The notes under the pieces are model-generated. The model was given only the letters and a program-made list of their open reading frames with translations. It did no database searches and was not told where the DNA came from. The translations under genes and the position numbers were made by a program. A DNA stretch of 64,000 nucleotides from Chlorocebus sabaeus (taxonomy: Eukaryota; Chordata; Mammalia; Primates; Cercopithecidae), in NCBI RefSeq assembly GCF_047675955.1, contig NC_132929.1, forward strand, positions 38,122,421 through 38,186,420, in the 5' to 3' direction. Shown in pieces: positions 22,331 to 32,625 of this stretch (its first letter is position 1; each line of letters opens with the position of its first letter).

Positions 22331-23639
22331 CCCTTAGATGGAGCCTTTTGGATCTACTCTCTGTCAGACTTTTCTATGCCAATATCTGGCACCAGCCTGA
22401 GTTCTGGATGTACATAAAAATGTACTAATGCTTGAAGCATTAGAGAGTAAACGGAGTCTGGATCGATGCTTCCTGACGCTTTCTTTGCAAGCCACCTTTG
22501 TGGCCCCTGCCTTTCCTTGCTGTTGCCCCTGCAGGCCTCTCTGGGGAGTCTGTGCCCCCTCCCATACCCCCACTGACCCTGGGTCTGGAGGCGGGATCTG
22601 TGGGCACCTGACCCCCTGTTGCATTTTGGAATCCCGCGCTCTGTGCTTGTTCGCCACCCCCTCCTGCTGCGCTCTTCCTGTCTTGCCCCCGTGGCTCCTC
22701 CCAGCCTTGTGCTGTCCTCCCCTGGCCAAGGCCTGGCTGTCACCATGGAGCTGGTGCCCTGTTCATGGGCCTTCCCAGTTCCCATGCCTCTCTTCTCATA
22801 GCTAGTGGCTCCAGTGCCCCTGCAGGCCAACCCATAACAGCTGAGCCCCCAAGCTGACCCTTACCTGTCTGTAAGGGCCTTCCCTTCCAATCAGCAACCG
22901 TGTTTATAACTGCATCCTGAGCCAGGTGTGGTTTCCCCAGAAATGCTGCTCCCTTGACATGCTCCACCTTGATCACACCCCTCACCAGCTCTTTGACCTC
23001 CTCAGAACCTCCCTGAAGAAACTCCTCCTTGTCTTCTCACTCTGGCAGCCACCCCTGTCTTCACTTCCTTCTTTACCTGGCTCCATGGAGAGATCTGAGC
23101 CCTGGAGAATGCAGGTGTTGTGGCCTCCTCCCCCCTCCCACTGGCCCAGCCCTTGAATGCATCATTAGAGATGGGTGCCAGCTCATTTGAAGACCCTCTA
23201 CCTTGGCTCAGCCCTTTTCCCACATTCATCCTTCTAGGGGCCCCAGTGAGCACACAGCTTCTTCAGGAAAAATGCAGCTCTTTACCCCTCCTCTTCAGCA
23301 CCTGCTTTTCATAGAGAACCCTCCTCCTATCTTGCATGGATGACAGGGGTCCCATAGGGCCATGCACCCAGCTTCCCTTCTCTCTCCCTGGCCATGTTCC
23401 AGCCTGGGGGTGGAATAACCTGCCCATTTCCCATTTCTTCCAGGGTCTCCTTTCCCCAGCAATCCCCTTCCCTCCCTAGTCCATGGTTTCTGCCTTCCCT
23501 TTTGCTCTTTCCCTTCAGTCTACAAGTTGCCCAAATCCCTGAATTTCTTTCTTTCTTGCTTGCTTTCTTGCTTTCTTTCTTGCTTTCTTTCCAACAGAAG
23601 GAGCCCTCCCGAGAACCCTGAGAGGGATGCTTTATTATT
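22331..23639. other. C/T-rich low-repeat block
   Basis: A GC-richer, pyrimidine-rich block that could include ancient L2. Overlapping ORFs on both strands (up to 158 codons) reflect base composition rather than a recognised protein. No CpG island. Confidence 0.4.
23545..23591. repeat. (CTTT)n imperfect microsatellite
   Basis: Tetranucleotide CTTT/CTTG units. Confidence 0.9.
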
Positions 23640-23765
23640 CTTTTCTGTGGATGGGACACAGTGGCTTAGTGGGGAAATAGCTGCCCAAGCTCACAGCTAT
23701 CTGATTAAAGTTGGAGGCAGGTTGGGAGCTCAGCCACCTGACGCCCTGCACGTGCCTTCAACTTT
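23640..23765 (-). mobile_element. MIR fragment, antisense
   Basis: 'gacacagtggcttagtgggg', 'agctgcccaagctcacagct' and 'ggaggcaggttgggagctc' follow the antisense MIR pattern. Confidence 0.5.
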
Positions 23766-23924
23766 GGGTCAAAGGCGGGGAAAAAATGCAGCCCTTCCTG
23801 GGTGTCCCATCTTTGGTGCGGGGTTAAGGAAGGAGCCTTGGGACCAAATGAAGTGACTACCAGTGCAAGTCATTTGAGGCTTTAAGCTGCTTAACTCTCA
23901 ACTCCTTGGTATTTTAGGTACCAT

Positions 23925-24030
23925 CTGTCTTCCCATCTCAATTATGAATTCTCCAGGGACTGTCACTTCATTTTTCTTGTCTCTTGGGATGTTTTGTGCA
24001 TAGTTGATGCTTAGTAATGGGCTCTTGTTC
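23925..24030 (+). mobile_element. L2-like 3' end fragment
   Basis: 'ccagggactgtcacttca', 'ttgtgcatagttgatgctta' and 'gtaatggg' loosely match the L2 3' end. Confidence 0.4.
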
Positions 24031-24086
24031 ATCTAGAAATTTTTTGCCTTTAACTTCAACCTGGAAGGCTTTTAAAAAACATGATT

Positions 24087-24382
24087 AGCCAGGTGCAGTG
24101 GCTTAGCCTGTAATTCCAGTGCTTTGGGAGGCTGAGGTGAGAGGATCACATGTGGTCAGCAGTTTAAGACCAGCCCAAGCAACATAACTAGACCCCACCT
24201 CTTCAAAAATAAGGATGAAAAAATTAGCCAGGCATGGTGGTACATGCTTTTATAGCTCCAGGTACTCAGGAGACTGAGGTGGGAGGATTGCTTGAGCCCA
24301 GGTGTTTGAGGTTATAGTGAGCTGTGTCGCACCACTGAAGCCCGGGCAACAGGGTGAGACCCTGTCTCAAAAAAAAAAAAAA
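24087..24382 (+). mobile_element. Alu SINE (AluJ-like)
   Basis: Starts AGCCAGGTGCAGTGGCTTAG, with an A-rich linker 'ataaggatgaaaaaat' and the end CTGTCTCAAAA. Diverged. Confidence 0.95.
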
Positions 24383-24792
24383 GACTCTTTCCTTGCGTGT
24401 GTGTAATGAGTATAATGAATACTTGATGTTTTTGCTTATTGAAGTATGATCATTCCAGACTTGAACTTTCGTTTGTATAAATTTTTCTATTTCTGAAATC
24501 AGGACCCATCAACAGTGTATTATATGTCACAGTGTGGTTTATAATTCATGGCATTTTATAATTGAAGAAATTTGGCATTTTAGTTGTAGATATAAAAATA
24601 TAAGTGTTACAGATCCTAATCCTAGCTTTTTTCTGTCTAAAAATATAAAGTCTCAGCTCAGTTTCTCTGTTTATCTTGCCACTCCCTACCTCCTACAAAT
24701 GTAGAAGGAGATTGCCAAAAAAAATGGAGATTCTGGTGGGTTGACTTAGATGAGTGCTTCTGAAATAATCTGAAAGTTTAATATCTGTTTCA
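24383..24792. other. AT-rich unassigned sequence
   Basis: Nothing is recognised. Confidence 0.5.
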
Positions 24793-25106
24793 GGGCTGGG
24801 CGCAGTGGCTCATGCCTGTAATTCTAACACTTTGGGAGGCTGAGGTGGGCAGATCGCTTGAGCCCAGGAGTTCCAGACCAGCCTGCACAACATGATGAAA
24901 CCTTATCTCCACCAAAAATTTAAAAATTGGTCCAGAATGGTGGCATGTGCCAGTAGTCCCAGCTACTTGGGAGGCTGAGGTGAGAGGTGGGAGGGTTGCT
25001 GGAGCCTCGGAGGTTGAGCCTGTAGTGAGCCAAGATTGTGCCACAACATTCCAGTATGAGTGGCAGAGCAAGACCCTATCTCCAAAAACAAACAAACAAA
25101 CAAAAA
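24793..25106 (+). mobile_element. Alu SINE
   Basis: Starts GGGCTGGGCGCAGTGGCTCATG and ends in an (AAAC)n tail at 25083-25103. The right arm carries a small duplication 'gtgagaggtgggaggg'. Confidence 0.95.
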
Positions 25107-25933
25107 TATTTTCAGGCTGATAAACTTTTGCAAAATTCAATAAAAATGAAATATTTGAAAAAAATATACAAGCACATTTAAAAAAATCAGAATCAGTGTA
25201 AATCACTTTGTCCAATTGCTATATAGAATTTTCTAAGTGTTTACTCTCAATTTCTGTATTTACTGTGGACTAGTCACAAACTAGTGACTACCTCTTGGTA
25301 GTGTGAACTAAATAATGGAGGTTTTACTTAATTCATCAATTTCCATGGAATCACTTAAAGAAAAAAATTAGTCCAACTTCTTCTGTTCGCTGATGACCAT
25401 TCAGAAAACACTTCTTGGAAGCACAGTAAAGTCCACTGCCCTGCAGAGGTCGGGCATGAAGGTTTGTGTGACTTAAGCTTCATCAGTGTTCAAGCTCTAG
25501 TTTAATTCCATGTTCATTACTTCATCCATTGAAAACCAGTGGAAAGCAAGTGAGTGGCTGTTCTCCAGGTGTATGGAACGTGCCCAACCCTCCCTGCCTT
25601 GTGGTGGAATCATGGATTTGAGTATTTTCCCAACTACTTAGTGTGAAATTTCAGTATCCCAATTCATAACAGTCAGATGTAATTTTGTCTTATTCTGTTT
25701 ATTTGTAAGGTTGAAAGTAGGAATTGGGAACTGCCTTTTAAAATAGCAATAGAGTGTTTTGACTGTTGGTCTGCAGGGGTCTGTGGGGTGATTATGTGAT
25801 ATTTTATGCTCTAAGGTAGTGGTGATTGTCTTACTAGAACATGTAAATATTTAAATCTTAGAATTGGCAGGGAATATTCAAGGAAGTGTACAAAACAATT
25901 CAAAAATGAAGCCTGAGTTAATTTTTTTGTTTT
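25107..25933. other. Non-repetitive AT-rich sequence
   Basis: Nothing is recognised. Confidence 0.5.
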
Positions 25934-25947
25934 AAAGTTGTGTTCAA

Positions 25948-26068
25948 GATCACGCCATTGCACTCCAGCCTGGGTGACAGAGTGAGACTCCGTCTCAAAA
26001 AATAAAATAAAATAAAATAAAATAAAATAAAATAAAATAAAATAAAATAAAATAAAATAAAATAAAAT
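25948..26068 (+). mobile_element. Severely 5'-truncated Alu (3' stub) with (AAAAT)n tail
   Basis: Only the last ~50 bp of an Alu right arm are present (GATCACGCCATTGCACTCCAG ending in GAGACTCCGTCTCAAAAAAT, each part short). A pentamer array follows. AAAGTTGTGTTCAA (25934-25947) and AAAGCTGTGTTCAA (26069-26082) are a 14-bp target duplication with one difference. The stub is therefore a genuine truncated insertion and not a deletion remnant. Confidence 0.9.
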
Positions 26069-26070
26069 AA
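25997..26070. repeat. (AAAAT)n microsatellite, about 14-15 units
   Basis: A pure AAAAT/ATAAA array forms the tail of the truncated Alu. Its purity suggests recent expansion and polymorphism. Confidence 0.95.
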
Positions 26071-26082
26071 AGCTGTGTTCAA

Positions 26083-26910
26083 ATAATACTATTTATGGTG
26101 AGATGATATGTAACATGTTTATGCATTTGTGGAAAGGAATTAGAATCTAGAGGAATACTGTCTACTATGAGGGGATAGCAGTGGACCCTCGGGAATTGCA
26201 CCCTCCCCAAAGGCCCCTGCCAGATGCATCGGTTGTTTTTTAGCAGGTGAGTTGTGTGGGGTAGACTGGCAATCTCATCCAAGGGGCAGGGATGGAGCAT
26301 GAGAATTGCTGGTACTTGCCCCATAAGGACAGAGACCCACAGAGACATGAGTAAGACATTGCTCTGTATTTTTTTTTTGCATTTTAAGACACTGGAGGGG
26401 AAAAAAGGATAATGGAATGATTCCCCCCCACATAAAAGGGTAATATGGAGGAAATTTGTTCCTGGAGAAGACTTTGCTATTTGAATATATATATTTGTTC
26501 ATTCTATTTTTGACAAAGAGCAAGTACGAGTTAAGTTACTCTCCGTAGAGGAGCTGATTCTGGAAATCCGAGGGAAACACTGAGAACATAAATGGAGAAG
26601 TAGAAAGTCCTTGTGTCCCATGAGAGCAGGGGCTCATGCAGGCGGGTGGAATAGGAGTCCTCGTGTCCTGGTTTCTGCCCCAGGGAGTGAGGTCTGGGAG
26701 GGCAGGCGTGTCCTGCCCATGGTCACCTGGCCAGCTGTGTGCCACCAGGAATCAACTAAGGCCTGCTGTGTCTTTCCTGGGTCACCTTTGTCTTACTGTG
26801 TGCCATAGGGATCAGATAGAGTAAGATGGCTGTAACTTTAATGAGTAGAGAATTTGTTTTCTAAGTGAAAGCAGCTTTGTTATGCTTCTTATTATTGAAA
26901 ATACTACTTT
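26083..26910. other. Non-repetitive sequence
   Basis: Nothing is recognised. Short ORFs occur on both strands. Confidence 0.5.
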
Positions 26911-27170
26911 GCTGGGCATGGTGGCTCATGCTTGTAATCCCAGCCCTTTGGGAGGCTGAGGTGGGCGGATCGCCTGAGGTTGGGCATTGGAGACCAGCCT
27001 GACCAACATGGAGAAACCCTGTCTTTAGCCAGGTGTGGTGGTGCACACCTGTAATCCCAGCTACTCGGGAGGCTGAGGCAGGTGAATCACTTGAACCTGG
27101 GAGGCGGAGGTTGCGGTGAGCCGAGCTAGTGCCATTGCACTCCAGCCTGGGCAACAAGAGCGAAACTCTG

Positions 27171-27203
<33 letters not shown>
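26911..27203 (+). mobile_element. Alu SINE lacking the central A-rich linker
   Basis: Starts GCTGGGCATGGTGGCTCATG. The 'tctactaaaaatacaaaaat' linker is missing between CCCTGTCTT and TAGCCAGGTG. A long A tail is followed by an (AAAC)-like extension to 27230. ACTACTT on both sides (26903-26909, 27230-27236) is a probable duplication. Confidence 0.95.
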
Positions 27204-27205
<2 letters not shown>

Positions 27206-27429
27206 AAAAAAACCACAAACAAACAAAAAACTACTTCTTAAAATACTTACATTTAAATCTGATATGTGATACTTGCTTCAAAATAATCTCCAGTGAGTGC
27301 TGGGAAGGAATTAAATGGGGGTCTAGGATGAAATAATTTTGGCCATGAGTTGGTAATTGTTGAAGCTGAGTGATGAGTACATAGGGGTTCATGATGATAT
27401 TTTCCTTGTTTTGTACATATTTAACTTTT

Positions 27430-27881
27430 AAAATTTGGTTTTATTATACTTTAAGTTCTGGGATACTTGTGCACAACATGCATGTTTGTTACATAGGTAT
27501 ACGTATGCCATGTTGGTTTGCTGCACCGATCAACTTGTCTTTTACATTAGGTATTTCTCCTAATGCTCCCCTTCCCCATGACAGGCCCCAGTGTGTGATG
27601 TTCCCTGGCCTGTGTCCATGTGTTCTCATTGTTCAACTCCTACCTATGAGTGAGAACATGTAGTGTTTGGTTTTCTGTCTTTGTGATAGTTTGCTGGGAA
27701 TGATGGTTTCCAGCTTCATCCATGTCCCTGCAAAGGACATGAACTCATCCATTTTTATGGCTGCATAGTATTCCCTGGTATATATGTACCACATTTTCTT
27801 AATCCAGTCTATCATTGATGGACATTTGGGTTGGTTCCAAGTCTTTGCTATTGTGAATAGTGCCACAATCAACATTGTATG
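27430..27881 (-). mobile_element. L1PA-like 3' end, antisense, strongly 5'-truncated
   Basis: The antisense 3' UTR ('tattatactttaagttctgg', 'gttacataggtatacgtatg') runs into the antisense ORF2 end ('gactcatccatttttatggc' region). TATTTAACTTTT flanks it at 27418-27429 and 27882-27893. The insertion is about 450 bp, typical of truncated L1 integration. Confidence 0.93.
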
Positions 27882-28010
27882 TATTTAACTTTTTTAAAAG
27901 AAAATTTTAAACACGTATGTAGTACATGACTTGGTAAATAAGTTATAAAATCTCATCACCCAAAGAGAACCAGAACCACCAGGAACTGGAAAATATTATT
28001 TAATACCATT

Positions 28011-28302
28011 GAGCATGGTGTCTTACGTCTGTAATCTCAACACTTTAGAAGGCTGAGGCAGACATATCACCTGAGGTCAGGAGTTTGAGACCAGCCTGGC
28101 CAACGTGGTGAAACCCTGTCTCTACTAAAAATACAAAAATTAACCAGGTGTGGTGGCACATGACTGTAATCCCTGCTTCTCGGGAGGCTGAGGCAAGAGA
28201 ATCACTTGAACCCGGGAGGTGGAGGTTGCAGTGAGCGAGATTGTGCCACTGCACTCCAGCCTGGGTGACAGAGCAAGACTCCGTCTCAAAACAAACAAAA
28301 AA
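28011..28302 (+). mobile_element. Alu SINE
   Basis: Starts GAGCATGGTGTCTTACGTCTG and ends CCGTCTCAAAACAAAC. Full dimer, 5' bases diverged. Confidence 0.95.
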
Positions 28303-29909
28303 CCCCCCCATCTCCTGCATATTCCACTTCATGAAAATGCTTTAAAGAAATACAGGAAAGGTGTGAATCCCCATCCTGCTCACAGAGATTTGATTCCAGG
28401 TAGCGAGCTGAGAGGCCGCGTGTGGGGAGGGAGAGAAAGTCAGCATTTATTGCAGGTGTGCTGTGCTCATGTGTCCCTTGCATCAGCTGGTGAGGGAGGC
28501 CCTGGAATTGGCCTTTTATAGGGGAGTGGAGTGAGGCATGGAGGGCTTATTGCGTCAGGGAGCAAGGATGCCCTGGCCCTGGGTGACCTGGTGCCAGGCT
28601 CGGTGCTGGGCACTTGAGTATTCCTTCTCTGTGTAGTCTTAGCAGCCTATGTTGTGGATTGGTTGTTAGAAAGAAGACAACATGATAGAATGAGTTGCCA
28701 TTTTATACGGAGAAACCTACAAAACCCATGAACATTTAGAGAAATGCAAGAGTAGGAGGAACCACAGGGGAAAGAGCATCTTAGAAAATGGGGGCCTTGG
28801 TTTGACAGCTCAGGGCCAGGAGGAGGGAAACAAGGCTGAGGAGAATTAATTTTTACAATATACTGAGAAGAAGAAGTACAGTTTGTTAGGAGGGGTTTGG
28901 GTTTTGAATGAGAGGTGCCATAGTGAATATGCAAAAAATCGCTGGCCATGTGAGGGAAGAGAAGAGGAATTTAGCTTTTGGAGAAATACATCAGGTGGCA
29001 GTTTTATGAAAACAAGCCTTCACATGGTGAGAGAGAGCAGCACAGAAAAATTACTTTGGAAAGATAAATTTTGAGGGTTACAATAGCTGCTAATCAGGGC
29101 CAAGTGGTGACAGGTTTTATTTATGGAAAGTGAGTATTCTGATTTGCACATTATGTATACCTGAGTATCTAATTCAGTCTTGATTAGCCGAATCCTCTCA
29201 AATGACCTCGTGTTCTTGTTTGTGATACTTATCTTAGGCTGCTGGGGGCTGAGAAGACTCAGTACACTTTGATTGTTTCTTCCTGTTACATTTACGTTGT
29301 GGTGTGTTGGCTCATGGCATCAGGCAGCCAGGCTTTGTGGGCTGGAGGATGGAGCCAGTGTGAGTATTCATAGAAACGTGTCCCCTGAAGAGGATGCCCC
29401 TCCTTCTCCTAGCTACAGACCTGAGATACTTCATTACAGATGGCAGAGTTTCCACTGGTAAGGAAAATCATGTGAGATTCACCACTTGAGGAAGTCACGT
29501 TCTCCCTCTGCATGTCCTGCGGCTGGATCGTGTCACTGTGGAAGCAGTTCCTGAGGTTATGAGCATGGAGGAATAGCCCTCCAGCTAATGGTCAGGGTGG
29601 CAGTGAAAATAAAAATGGAGGAGGATGCACCTTCCCAGGGTCAGTTCTAGGAGCGTGGAGTCTTGTGTGTGCAGCCCCTGTTCAACCGGAGTGCTCTGAT
29701 ACAGTCAAAGGATCTCTACCTGGCCAGGAGGATCCCAGATCCTCCATGTCTGTTTCCCCAGGCCAAGCCAACTTGTGTCACTCTACACCTCTCCCAGGCC
29801 CTGGCCTGCAGTGGTGAGAGTCCCCAAAGGGAGTTCCTTGGCTTCAGTGTCTGGGTGGCATCTGTGGCACCACACTTCTTTCTCTCTGTATTTTAAAAAA
29901 TATTTTGTT
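28303..29909. other. Largely non-repetitive sequence
   Basis: About 28580-28650 may be a weak antisense MIR/L2 piece. Otherwise no repeat or exon is recognised in this 1.6-kb block. Confidence 0.45.
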
Positions 29910-30114
29910 TATTTTTTAACAGACTTTATTTTTTCGGAGGAGTTTTGGGTTTACAACAAAATTAAGTGGGAAGTACAGAGAGCTCCTTTATATCTACGGC
30001 ACCCCTAATTTCCCCATTACCAACATCCCACACCAGGGTAGTGCATTTGTTATAATTGATGAACCTATATTGACACATCATTGTCACCTAAAGACCATAG
30101 TTTACCTTAGGGTT
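29910..30114 (-). mobile_element. L1M (L1MB/MC-like) 3' end, antisense (part 1)
   Basis: 'cagactttattttttcgg', 'ttgggtttacaacaaaatta', 'ttgacacatcattgtcacc' and 'ccatagtttaccttaggg' are the antisense of a mid-age L1M 3' end. Confidence 0.8.
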
Positions 30115-30415
30115 CCCCTCCCCTCCCCTTCCTTCCTTCCCAGGGTCTTACTCTTGCTCAGGCTGGAGTACAGGGTGAGATTAGGCACACTGCAGCCTTA
30201 ACCTCTGAGGCTCAGATGATCCTCCTACCTCAGCCTTGCGAGTAGCTGGTACCATAGGCACATACCACCACACCTGGCTAATTTTTGTATTTTTGGTTGG
30301 GATGGGGTTTTGCCATGTTGCCCAGTCTGGTCTCGAACTCCTTGAGTTCAGATGACCTGCCTATCTTCGCCTCCCAAAGTGTTGGGATTATAGGCGTGCA
30401 CCACTGCGCCTGGCC
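30115..30415 (-). mobile_element. Alu SINE, antisense, inserted in L1M
   Basis: The oligo-T tail is replaced by a C/T-rich run (CCCCTCCCCTCCCC...). A diverged antisense dimer then ends GCGCCTGGCC. AGGGTT (30109-30114 and 30416-30421) is the target duplication, and the L1 sequence resumes exactly after it. Confidence 0.93.
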
Positions 30416-30580
30416 AGGGTTTATTCTTGGTGTTGCACATTCTTTTGGTTTGGAAAAATGTAGAATGATACTTTGTAGTATCATGCAGAGTAGTTTCACT
30501 GCCCAAAAAATCCTTAGTGCTGCCTATTCTTTCCTCCCTTCTGCCCACCCCCTGACCCCTGGCAATCATTGATTGATTGA
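30416..30580 (-). mobile_element. L1M 3' region, antisense (part 2)
   Basis: 'ttattcttggtgttgcacat', 'atgcagagtagtttcactgc' and 'cccctgacccctggcaatca' continue the same L1M. The match stops at an ATTG repeat beside the rearranged Alu pair. Confidence 0.8.
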
Positions 30581-30588
30581 TTGACTGA

Positions 30589-30690
30589 TTTTTTGAGACA
30601 GAGTTTCGGTCTTGTTGCCTAGGCTGGAGTGCAGTGGCATGATCTTGGCTGTCTGCAACCTCTACCTCCCAGGTTCAAACGATTCTCCTG
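30589..30690 (-). mobile_element. Antisense Alu right-arm fragment, fused head-to-head to the next Alu
   Basis: TTTTTTGAGACAGAGTTTCGG runs to AACGATTCTCCTG, i.e. only the first ~100 bp of an antisense Alu. At CCTG it switches directly to plus-oriented Alu sequence (TAATCCCAGC...). Confidence 0.92.
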
Positions 30691-30893
30691 TAATCCCAGC
30701 AGTTTGGGAGGCCAGCAGGTGGATCACCTGAGATTAGGAGTTCGAGACCAGCTTGGTCAACATGGCAAAACCCCATCTCTACTAAAAATGCAAAAATTAG
30801 CCGGACGTGGTGGTATGCGCCTGTAGTCCCAGCTACAGGCAACAAGAGTGAAACTCCGTCTAATAAAAAAAAAAGAAAGAAAAAAGAAAAAAG
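30687..30893 (+). mobile_element. Sense Alu with missing 5' end and internal deletion
   Basis: Begins at CCTGTAATCCCAGCAG without the first ~25 bp and runs to CCCAGCTAC. It then jumps to GGCAACAAGAGTGAAACTCCG, losing about 85 bp of the right arm. The lost segment is roughly the one present, inverted, in the preceding fragment. The tail is A/G-rich. Confidence 0.92.
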
Positions 30894-31015
30894 TGTGAAT
30901 GGTGGGCTAATCACTGGGACTGAGAGAGGAAAAGGAGGGCTTAAACTGGAACCTTGAAGTCCCAGGGAGGATGATCATAGAATCAGCCAGCCATAACTTC
31001 AGTGGATGTGTGTAC

Positions 31016-31043
31016 GCACACACACACACACACACACACACAC
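31016..31043. repeat. (CA)n microsatellite
   Basis: About 13 CA units. Confidence 0.95.
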
Positions 31044-31124
31044 GCCTGACCCATTCCTGACCCTGCTACTGTACCTCAGCTTCTTGAGGTCCCCTGTGCC
31101 TGCCCCAGTTTCTTGGAGTCACTA

Positions 31125-31690
31125 TTTTTCAGTCATTCATTGAGCACTTAACGTGTATAAGAAACTGTGCTCTGAGCTGAGGATAAAAATATGGGGGAAG
31201 TCATAGTTCTTGCCCTGTAAGAGCTCATAGTCTATGGAGAAATACATGTAAATAGATTATTTCAACAAACTTTTGTAAGTACAGAAATTGAGATGTGGTC
31301 AATGAAGTCTCCTTGGAGCAGGTGGAACTTGATGGACAGCTAGATTGAATGGGGGTGTGGGGAGGCCATTGTAGACATGTAAGAGTGGGCATCAAAGCCC
31401 TCTTAGGGGAAAACGACTCAGAGGGCAGGCGACATGAGGCGCACTGGCTCAGTGGTGGTGGAGCACAGACTCCCAGGGCAGGCCAGGCAGGAGGTGAGGA
31501 AGTGGGTATCTGCAGCCTGGGAACTTGGCCTTGAGTGTGTAGGAACTGGGGACCCCACCCCAGTGACTGTGTTAACCTGGTTTAACCTGTTGGAAGGAAG
31601 CTGGCAAGCAGGTGGGCCTGGGAAGGCTGCTACAGTAGATCAGAGTATAGTCCAACCAGAAGTTGAGGATTGCCAATAGGAAAACCCTGG
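31125..31690 (-). mobile_element. L2, antisense
   Basis: 'cagtcattcattgagcactt', 'tcatagttcttgccctgtaa' and 'gagctcatagtctatgg' are the antisense L2 3' end. The GA-rich sequence that follows, with 'gcaggtggaacttgatgg', fits the L2 body in antisense. Confidence 0.6.
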
Positions 31691-32484
31691 CCATTAACTG
31701 CTTTGTGTAAGGAATTGAGGGTGGGGAAGGGTTTAATTAATTTAATTTGCGGAATGACCAAAGAAGAGTTAGACACTTTATCCCTGCTCTTTCCTCCCCT
31801 GCTTCCTTAAAAAAAAAAAAAAAAAAATTGTTTCAAATGTTTCTGAAATGCATTGCCAGACTTTGTTATAATGGAGTTTAGCCAAAACAGTTAGGTTTGT
31901 AGTTGTCCATTTGAAGGTGTTATAACATCTCAGGGTTATTTTAAACATTATGTTCAGAATATTAAGTGTAATTTAATAGTATAGGATATTTCTTGATACC
32001 TATATTCCATGACCAGTTGCTTTTTCAGGAATTCAGTGTTAAAAGCTTATATTTGTAGAGTTGCCCTTTTCTGAAAAATGAATGTGTTTCTTTTTCCTTC
32101 CCCCAAAGGAGACCCTCTGTGTGGCTCTGGCTAATTGAAATTCCTAGGCATTTGAATGTTAGTTAATTAGACTTCTATTGAAAACAATTGGCTATAATAA
32201 TATACTGAATATTGTAGTTGGTCTAGAGACAAAAAGTTTCTTCTAACCCAGAAGTTATAAAGAAAAATACTCTTTTCTCCTCTCTCCTTTTTTGGGGGGG
32301 AGGGTGGGATTACAAAAGATGGGAGACTATGCTGGGAAAAAAATGGGGGAATAAACTTCTTTCAGAAAAGAGAAATAAAAAATGATTTTATAGTGAGCAT
32401 TTCAAAATCAATTTAAAATATAAAAGTGCATAGTGTATATTTTGGCAAGTTCATAAAATGAGGTAGTAATAGCATGTTTAGGAA
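31691..32484. other. AT-rich unassigned sequence
   Basis: Contains a poly-A run at about 31808-31826. Nothing else is recognised. Confidence 0.5.
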
Positions 32485-32625
32485 CAGCTTATTTATTCAT
32501 TCTTAGATTCATGTAGTCAAATATTTGTGGGATATCCTGGTACCCAGCACTGTTCAAGGGCTGGGGATATGGCTCTGTACCAAGGAGAGTTCTTGTACTC
32601 ATGGAGTTTCCATTCTAGTTACACC
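32485..32625 (-). mobile_element. L2 3' end, antisense
   Basis: 'ttatttattcattcttag', 'cccagcactgttcaagggc', 'tggggatatggctctgta' and 'catggagtttccattctagt' follow the antisense L2 3' end in order. Confidence 0.7.

Noticed and set aside
22354..22830. 158-codon ORF (minus) and overlapping 125-codon ORF (plus)
   Set aside because: Both arise from a C/T-rich, stop-poor stretch. Opposite strands are equally open and no domain is seen.
25997..26070. Regular array that could be mistaken for a CRISPR-like or satellite repeat
   Set aside because: It is a pentanucleotide microsatellite in an Alu tail without spacers.
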